DNA of 64,000 bases from Tetraselmis striata (Eukaryota; Chlorophyta; Chlorodendrophyceae; Chlorodendrales; Chlorodendraceae), in the NCBI GenBank assembly GCA_006384855.1, contig VCJN01000285.1, positions 186,001 through 250,000 on the forward strand, written 5' to 3'. Below are positions 56,965-64,000 of this stretch, one piece after another; position 1 is the stretch's first letter, and the number at the start of each line of letters is the position of its first letter. Both the position numbers and the translations under genes were made by a program. The notes beneath the pieces were generated by a model. The model made no database searches and was not told the origin of the DNA. It was given only the letters and a program-made list of their open reading frames with translations.

Positions 56965-59900
56965 ATGACGTCGAAAGGGGTGAGCGGCACCGGCTCAGCC
57001 CCCCCCCCCCACCCAAAGTCTGACTGCCCCCCCCCCCCCCCCCCCCCAGAAATGTGTCCTCTGCTTTCTTCGGACTGACCTTGACCGGTTGACCTGTTTG
57101 GTAGCGGGACCCGCGCGCCCAGCTGGCGGAGAACCGCTACGACGGCGAGGCATGGGCGGCGCTGGTGCGCGAGACGCGCAACCGCCCCGGCAGCGGCGCG
57201 GCGGAGCTGCGCAAGGTGCTGGAGGAGCTGCTGGAGGTGTTCCCCACGGCGGCGCAGTATTGGAAGCTGTATGCGGAGGCGGAGCTCGCGGACAACAACA
57301 TCGCGGGCGCCAAGGCCGTGTTTGGGCGCTGCCTTAAGGGGCACTGCCCCAGCGTGGACCTCTGGCGCTGCTACCTGCAGTTCATCAAAAAGGCGAGCGG
57401 CGCCCCTTTCCCCAACCTTTACCCCTCCCCTCTCGCCAGCCTAGTGGCTGCACAGCCGCCGTGTCTGCCGCTCATGGCCAGCGCCACTGGGGAGCGAGCG
57501 CAGGGACCCTATGGGGATGGAGGAGAGGTGGTGAAGGGCATTGCAGACTGGACGCACCAGTGACCCAATGGCGCGGTGGCTTCGCAGTGCCAATCCTGCG
57601 CCATGCCACCACCACCGCCACCACCATCCCAGTGCGGCATGTCCGCTGTCCAGCAGCGTGCTGACAAGCCCCCCCCCCCCCCCCCCCCTGATTCCAATCC
57701 GCCCCTGGGGTCGCTTAGATGAACGACGGGCGCGGCGGCAGCGGCGACGCGGTGCAGGTGCAAAAGGCGTTTGAGTACACGCTGAACCAGATCGGCAACG
57801 ACCTCGCGGCCGGCGTCATATGGCAGGACTATATCAGCTTCCTCAAGGCGCGCCCCCCCCCCCCCCCCCCCCCCAAACCCAACCAAACCCAACCCGCCCT
57901 TCCCCCTTTCCCTCTCTCTCATATGGCGGGGCCCTACCTCCACGGCTCGAGGGGTAACGGTGGCGTCGGGCGGGATGGTCCCGGAGGTCTAGGCACCCAT
58001 CAAGCCCACCCAGCATACCTCATCCGCTCTCCAACCCCTCATGCCACATGCCCAAAGTCCTGGCAGCCCCGTGAGCGCAGGGCCTCCCCACATAGCCCCC
58101 TGTCCCCTACACCAGCATGGTGCACAGTGAGGAGTGGGCTCAGAGAGCGTGCGACGGCCGGTGCTGCAGCTACCATAGGCAGCGGCGGCGGCAGCGGCGG
58201 TGTGGCCGCTCTGTGCCGCTAACGGTGGTGGTGGCCGCAGGCGCCCAAGGTCGGCTCGCCCGCGTACGCGGCACTCTTCGGCGGGGGCGTGGCGGGGCAG
58301 GAGGAGTCGCGGCGCACGGTGGAGCTGCGGCGCGCGTACCAGCGCGCCATCGTCATCCCCACCGCCTCCATTGACAATCTGTGGCGGTGCGTCACCCCCT
58401 CCCCGCCCCCCTGCAGCTAAACAACCACGTGACGTAGCTAGCTGCTGGGTGTACCATCTTCTCCTCACGTACGGGTGCCGACGCACTGGTAAGAATCCCT
58501 GTGATCACTTGCATGCAACCTGTTAGAACGTTCGCCATAGGTTCGTCTTTATTTGACCCTACTATCAAGCAGGTCAGGTTCTTCATCGCAGCGTTGTTCA
58601 TACCGCCGTATTGATCAACACATTTACATGTATGCTTTCATACGTGGCGATATACACACACACGCACATTCCGCGCGTCCCCTCTGACCGCGGGCCCCCG
58701 GGTCCCTGGTCCACGTGCGCTCTCGCAGGTCGTACGAAACGTTTGAGAAGGAGGCGAGCAAGCACCTCGCGGCGCCGATGCTGACGGAGCAGAAGCACAA
58801 GTACCAGGCCGCCAAGACGGTGTTCCAGGAGCGCCGCCGCCTGCAGGACGGCATCAAGTGGGACCTGCTGGCGCTGCCGCTGGCCGCCAAGTCGGCGGAG
58901 ATGGAGAAGCAGGTGGGCCCCGGCCCCCGGCGAGTGGCCCCTACTTGGAGGGCACCTTGGGGCTTAGCACCCAGTCAAGGGGGCGATGCCTGTACCGACA
59001 AGGGCGCCCCTGCCATCCGAGCGCGCGGAGCATCCCCGAGCCTGGGTGCAACACGCTGATACCGCTTAGTCCGATCCCCACCGAGCATTTTACCGCCAGC
59101 TCGCAGTCAACCCTCTAGCCATCCACAGCGAGCCTCCTCCCTGCTCTCGCCTACCTACACCGCAACGTTGGCCCGGATTTAGGGTTTGTTAGGGTTGCTT
59201 TGACCTTGTCGCTGAGCGCAGCCGCCCGCCGCTCCCCCCCCCCCCCCCCCCCCCCCCGTGATACCACCAGGCCTTGTTGTGGCGCGCCTACATCGCGTAC
59301 GAGGCCAGCAACCCGCAGCAGCTGGAGAAGGGCGCGCTGCAGGGGCGCGTCGGCCTGGCGTACGACCAGGCGCTCATGTTCCTGTACCACTACCCCGAGC
59401 TCTGGCACGACGCGGCCGCCTGGCACGTGAGCCACCCGCTGGGCGGCGGCCGCGCCAGCGCGGCGCACGTCTTTGAGCGCGCCAAGGCCGCGCTGCCGGG
59501 CTGCGCCATGCTGCGCTACGCCGCGGCCGACATGGAGGAGGCGGCCTCCCGCGAGTGCGCCGCCGAGGGTACGTGCCCAACCCGGCCGCCCCTTATAGGG
59601 CGAGCACCTCGGCGCTTGTAGATACATAGGCGTACCCTAGGCTCCTTGTAGGTTATCGTATGTCGTGTTTCATGTTATATGTTTGTATAAAGGACACTCC
59701 AAGCGATATCAAGTAATATAAAGGACAAACCACACTCCAAGCGATATCAAACCCCTCTACTGATGGGATAGCTCTACTGTATCCCCAAGTTGTGCATGGA
59801 GCTCCGGCCCGGTCGTCGTATGGTACGCTGAGTAGGGTAATCATGATGAGTGTACATCAGGTCAGCGTGGAAACTCTGCATGGGAGATTTTTTGCGGGGT

Positions 59901-60063
59901 CGTGTCATGGGATATTTCACGCGTGATGCTAGGGTATGTCCTAGGGCCTTTGGTAGGGTACACTCTTGTCCCATATAGTTTTATAGGGTAAGGTTAGGGT
60001 TTTGAGCCCTGCCATTGTCCACCTTCCGTACCACACCCATTCCGCTCATCGCCCCTGACTCCC

Positions 60064-60094
<31 letters not shown>

Positions 60095-62863
60095 AACCCT
60101 CTCCCTGGGTCGCGCAGGCCAGGACGTGGAGGCGGAGGAGCGGTTGAAGGACGCAGAGGCCATCTACAAGGCCCTGGTGGGCGACGGCGAGGAGGGGGAG
60201 GAGGAGGTGCAGGCGGGCCTCGAGGCGCGCGCGCTGTCGTGGGTGCTGTACATGCGCTTTGCGCGGCGCGCGCGCAGCGTCAAGGCCTCGCGCGAGGTCT
60301 TCATGCGAGCGCGCAAGTGGGCCGAGTGCCCCTGGCAGGTGTACGTTGCCTCGGCGCGCATGGAGTGGGAGTGCAGCCGCGAGGAGAAGGTGCCCGCTCC
60401 TCCCCCCCCACACACACCTTCCCAAGTATTAGTGTGGGTTCCGGAGGCTAAAGGTTTTGCTAGGAGCAAGTAGTTCATCCCCTTAGGGTTTCAGAGATTA
60501 GGGCTAAGGCAGGTTCTTACATTCCGAACCCTAACATCAAGGACATAAGCCCTAAACCCCACAAATAGGGCACCCATGAGCCCCCCCCCCCCCAATTGGA
60601 CATACGCTTCCGCATTGTTTCGAGGACAGTCGCTGGATGTGAGGTGAGGTTGAAGTTAAATGGGGGGGGGGGGGGGGGGGACCCCAGCGGCGCCGCCCAT
60701 CCGTCTGTCCCCTCCGGATTGTGCCCGCTTCAAGAGTGTCAGTTGCCTGGCTCCGGTGTCCATCATTCGACAATTGATGGTGTCGAATTCCATCAATCCG
60801 GAGGGATTCCATGACTGCGATCGGTCGGGATCCATCATTCCCGCCACCCTCAGCGGCGCCGAGCAGCAGTAGCATTCGTTACACCCACCCGACCTCCCTC
60901 CATCGCCATGAATGTGTTTGGCTTTCGCATTTTGGCCGGGTTGTACGTTTACACGGATTGGCCATAATGCGGCGACATCCCTACCAAGCCGCCCTTGTTG
61001 GATACCCCCTCAGCGTGTATCTGAGAGCGCTCCGTTGCTACTGCCGATACTGACTGTGCAACTGCACCCTGTGCCCCCCCCCCCCCTCCCCCCCCCCCCA
61101 ACACACACACACACAAAGGTGGCGCGCAACATTTTCGAGAACGGCCTGAAGAAGTTCATGACCAACAAGGAGTACGTGGAGGCGTACGTGGACTTTCTGC
61201 TCGGGCTGGGCGACGTCGTCAACGGGCGCACGCTGTACGAGCGCGCGCTGCAGGAGAGCCCGGGGCAGGCGGCGGCGCAGCCGCTGTGGGACAGCTTCGT
61301 CCGCTTCGAGTACCGCGTGGGCAGCATCGAAGCGGTGCGCGCGCTGGAGGTGCGCGCCCCCCCCCCCCCCCCCCCCCCCTTCTCTCCTTTCGGATACTCT
61401 ACTCCCTCCCCATCGACATCAGGCAAGGGGGGCGAGGCGCTTCCAAATGCCGTAAATCCTATCCCTGAGACCAGCACAAAGCCCTTGATATCGACCTAAA
61501 CTTGGGGTTTCATAGGGCCCCAAATGTATACAGTTCCATGCGAACATGGGGCCTTGGCATTTTTTGACCTAGGGTTTAAGCGGAGGGTATATTAGGGTAT
61601 CAATGCACCACATCCCAGGCCTGGTGGCTGCCTCCCATCACTGGGCGGCCTGGCTGCGCGACGACCCCGGCGACGAGCCATCGTGCTTCGACCCCGCCCA
61701 TGGACGGCAGACTGAGGGTGTGTGCTGGGGCTGCTCTGCTCTCACCCCGCCAGGGGCGGCGCCGCGACGCGCTGCTGGCGGCGGGCGCGCAGCCGCAGTC
61801 GGACGCGCTGAGCAACATGGCGCTCCGCTACTGCTTCATGGGCATGTGGCCGGCGGAGGGCACGGCGCGCGAGTACATGCAGGCCACGCTGGCCGGCAAG
61901 CAGTGGTCCTCGCTGGGCGCGCCGCCGCCGACGGCGCCCAAGGCCGCGGCGCAGCCCGCGCCGGGCCCCGCCGCCCCAGCCGCGGGCCGCCCCGCGGACG
62001 CGCGGTCCCCCCTCCGCGCGCCGGAGGGCGCGCCTGCGGGCCGCCCCAACGGCGGCGGCAGCGGCGGCGGCGGTGGTGCACCCAGCCAGAGCCAGGGGCC
62101 GGGGTCGGGGTCGGGCCCGCCCCGCCACGAGGAGCGGCGGCCGCCCAGCCCCGGCCGGCGCCCGCCCGCGCCGGGCCCGCCGCGCCCCGCGCCCGCAGCG
62201 GCGCCGATGCCGATGCCCGGGCCCAACGAGCCGCTCAAGCAGCTGCCGCCCGCGTTGGGCCGCTTCATCGTGGCGCTGCCCCAAAAGGTGCCTCTCCCCT
62301 CCCCCCCCCCCCTTCCTCGGCGCCTTTGACTGTTGCATGTGACTGTGCGCATATATTATCAGCGTGTGTCTCCTTTCATCTTCCGTTGGCAGCGACGTTG
62401 CTTCCGTAGCGCATGTGGCGTGACTGACTGCGCCGGCTGGCTGGCCGGCTGGCAGGTGGTGGAGGGGAGGGTGCCGCCGGTGGACCTGGTGATCGACGTC
62501 CTGATGTCCGCCGACCTGTCGCCGGCGGCGCTGATGGCGGCGGCGGAGGAGGGCGTGCGCGGCAGGCCGCCGGAGCCCGGCCCGCCCGGCCACATGATGC
62601 CGCCGGGCGGCGGGGGCCCACCACAGGGGCCGCCCATGGGCGGCCCCCACCCCGGCGGCGGTCCCGGCGGCCCCTTTCCGGGCGGTCCCGGCGGCGGCCC
62701 CTTTGCGGGCGGCAAGCGGCGCCACATGGAGGGAGGCGGCGGCTTCGGGCCGGACGGCGGCGGCGGCGGCGGTCCTCCCCAGCTGCCCGACAACCGCCCG
62801 CCCGCCTTTGACATCTACCGCCAGCGCCGCAGGCAGAAGATGGGACAGGACGGCGGGCGCTAG
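56965..62863 (+). CDS. CSTF3: Cleavage stimulation factor subunit 3 (CstF-77 / suppressor of forked / Rna14 homologue), 10 exons
   Basis: Exons 56965-56979, 57105-57392, 57719-57847, 58241-58386, 58729-58912, 59271-59568, 60118-60389, 61119-61349, 61754-62287 and 62456-62863 (2505 nt, 834 aa), phases consistent. Residues about 6-560 are HAT (half-a-TPR) repeats that follow the animal/plant CstF-77 order: NRYDGEAWAALV, FPTAAQYWKLYAEAELA, DLWRCYLQFIKK, VQKAFEYTLNQIGNDL, WQDYISFLK, LRRAYQRAIVIP, WDLLALPLA, YPELWHDAAAW, AHVFERAKAALPG, LYMRFARRARSVKASREVFM, VARNIFENGLKKF, VDFLLGLGD, RALEGRRRDALLA. The Suf-type C-terminal part is followed by a Pro/Gly-rich tail (about 590-834) ending FDIYRQRRRQKMG. 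CstF-77 is the dimeric scaffold that bridges CstF-64 and CPSF in pre-mRNA 3'-end cleavage. Introns 2 and 3 appear to have GC donors. Confidence 0.94.
57393..57718 (+). other. Probable GC-AG intron (CSTF3 intron 2)
   Basis: Exon 2 ends with the conserved LQFIKK and the next bases are GCGAGC (AAG|GCGAGC). A GT donor further downstream (about 57526, GAG|GTGGTG) is possible but would add about 45 non-conserved residues. Confidence 0.6.
57848..58240 (+). other. Probable GC-AG intron (CSTF3 intron 3)
   Basis: Exon 3 ends WQDYISFLK with AAG|GCGCGC followed by a 17-base C run; exon 4 starts after GGCCGCAG. Phase 0 on both sides. Confidence 0.65.
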
Positions 62864-64000
62864 CACACAAGAACGGGAGAGCAATTTTAGGGCTTGCCAA
62901 CGATGGCTTCAACAACCATGTCCACAGCACGCATTCAGTCAGACAAAGGGACCGGCATCCGATGTGACAACAACGTGACCGCACTGCATCGAAGCCCACC
63001 GTGCGCAATTCCCGGTTCGGACAACTACTCCCTAAGGGATGGGGAGGGAAAGGGGGGTAGAAGTGGGGGCCTCCTCCATAGCGATGTATTGTCACTCTGT
63101 TGAGCCCTTCATGCCGAATTGCCCTTCGCCGTACCCTTATCGCCGGAGTCTCTCCCCCAGGTGCACAGTCGGCGTGAGGCCTTGTCGCCATTTTCATCAA
63201 AGCACAGTCGATGCCCCCTTGGAACCACCGCGACCTGCGGCAAGCATGTGACCCAAAGGCCGGTCGGAGGGGGACTTTGTAATGCCCATGGAACATTGTG
63301 TTGCATTCCGTACGCGGAGCTATGCCGGCCGGCTGCACACACTGCGACCCGCCCAGATGCCGCCTACACTCTCGAATGGTGGCAATGTGGGTCATCGCTC
63401 GGTGGTCTCTCGTATCATCTTTTCCGCCCCTAGTAAAACTGGCTGTTTACAAACGCCTGTTGCACTAATGTTTGTATACCCATGCGGCTCCTTGCTTCCT
63501 TGCTTGGTGAGCACATCCCCCGACGCGCTTCCTATCTACCGGGCAAGCCATTCTGTTGAGCAGCAACACTGTCACGCAGACATCATGTTTCAGAATAACA
63601 CCATCCTCCAAGTCCGCGAAGGGGTTGGGGCACAAAGGAGATGTAGGGGGATCCCCTACCAAAGGGGGGTTGCGATGTTTCGGTTGTAGGGTGGCAGTTT
63701 GGCATTGACTCAGGAACGGCTTGCCAGGGATGAATGGGGCGGCGCAAGGCTCCATGTGGTGACGTGGTTGCACAGGGGGTGTCACATCAGCGGCGTAGCG
63801 GAGCAGGCCGGATGCGCTTGGCTACCTGCTGCATGCCTCATGACCATGATCTGCCGGGCGTGCCAACCCATGGACCGCAGTACAGCGCAGAAGCCTAATA
63901 TGTGCCTCCGAACCAGCATGGGAGATATCCAGCGTGGCTCTCCGGGCTGCACCTAGCGTCGGTTTCGAGACTGGTGAGATGTTGCAAGGGCACGGGGTGC
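62864..64000. other. 3' flank of CSTF3 and window end, no supported gene
   Basis: A TGTAA at about 63274-63278 is far from the stop. Short ORFs in all frames show no domain. Confidence 0.5.

Noticed and set aside
61742-62884. 380-residue minus-strand ORF
   Set aside because: Antisense shadow of the CSTF3 Pro/Gly-rich exons; composition (Arg/Ala/His-rich) and lack of motifs fit GC-rich antisense.
62376-63395. 339-residue minus-strand ORF
   Set aside because: Its larger part is antisense to the last CSTF3 exon and the rest has no domain or promoter evidence.
1-64000. CRISPR arrays, operons or prokaryotic systems
   Set aside because: Gene structure, introns and repeat content are eukaryotic; no spaced direct-repeat array or Shine-Dalgarno-led operon is present.

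Overview
The window is nuclear DNA of a GC-rich, intron-dense eukaryote, most likely a green alga. The genes are split by GT-AG introns (and apparently some GC-AG introns) packed with homopolymer C tracts. TGTAA, the chlorophyte-type poly(A) signal, lies downstream of several stops, and plant-type telomere-like motifs (TTTAGGG) are scattered in introns. A mitochondrial-type ribosomal protein resembles its plant counterpart. The species cannot be named from sequence alone. All exon models below were built by hand: I required splice phase to match at each junction and the summed exon length to be a multiple of three.

Layout. 1-7386 (+): an ABCG-type ABC half-transporter in 11 exons, cut at its 5' end by the window edge. 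7387-10401: intergenic with repeats. 10402-13309 (+): a two-exon secreted or membrane-anchored protein with a His-rich motif, function unknown. 14083-18351 (-): a decayed Ty1/copia LTR retrotransposon. About 19390-20568 (+): a broken beta-helix plus MYND-finger gene. 22230-23563: an element with 20-bp terminal inverted repeats. 23860-25545 (-): fragments of a tyrosine-recombinase element family. 25977-28240 (+): a secreted protein with PPNQFT-like repeats. 30086-33438 (-): a transaldolase homologue lacking the catalytic lysine. 33903-34989 (-): an element carrying a nuclease-like ORF. 37746-40683 (+): a tyrosine-recombinase element flanked by direct repeats. 41832-45379 (-): a SASA/SGNH carbohydrate esterase in 5 exons. 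46244-49995 (+): a GH32/43-like five-bladed propeller protein in 10 exons. 50797-51657 (-): a single-exon GNAT acetyltransferase. 55131-56009 (-): mitochondrial-type ribosomal protein uS17. 56965-62863 (+): the cleavage-stimulation factor CstF-77 / suppressor-of-forked homologue in 10 exons. 62864-64000: nothing recognised.

The cellular genes are unrelated housekeeping or accessory functions (lipid or sterol-type export, pentose-phosphate-like enzyme, sugar ester and glycan metabolism, acetylation, mitochondrial translation, mRNA 3'-end formation) and do not form a pathway. The more unusual material is the sense-strand bias of intronic poly-C, apparent GC-AG introns, a probably catalytically dead transaldolase, and a set of interrelated tyrosine-recombinase and nuclease-bearing elements that share terminal modules.
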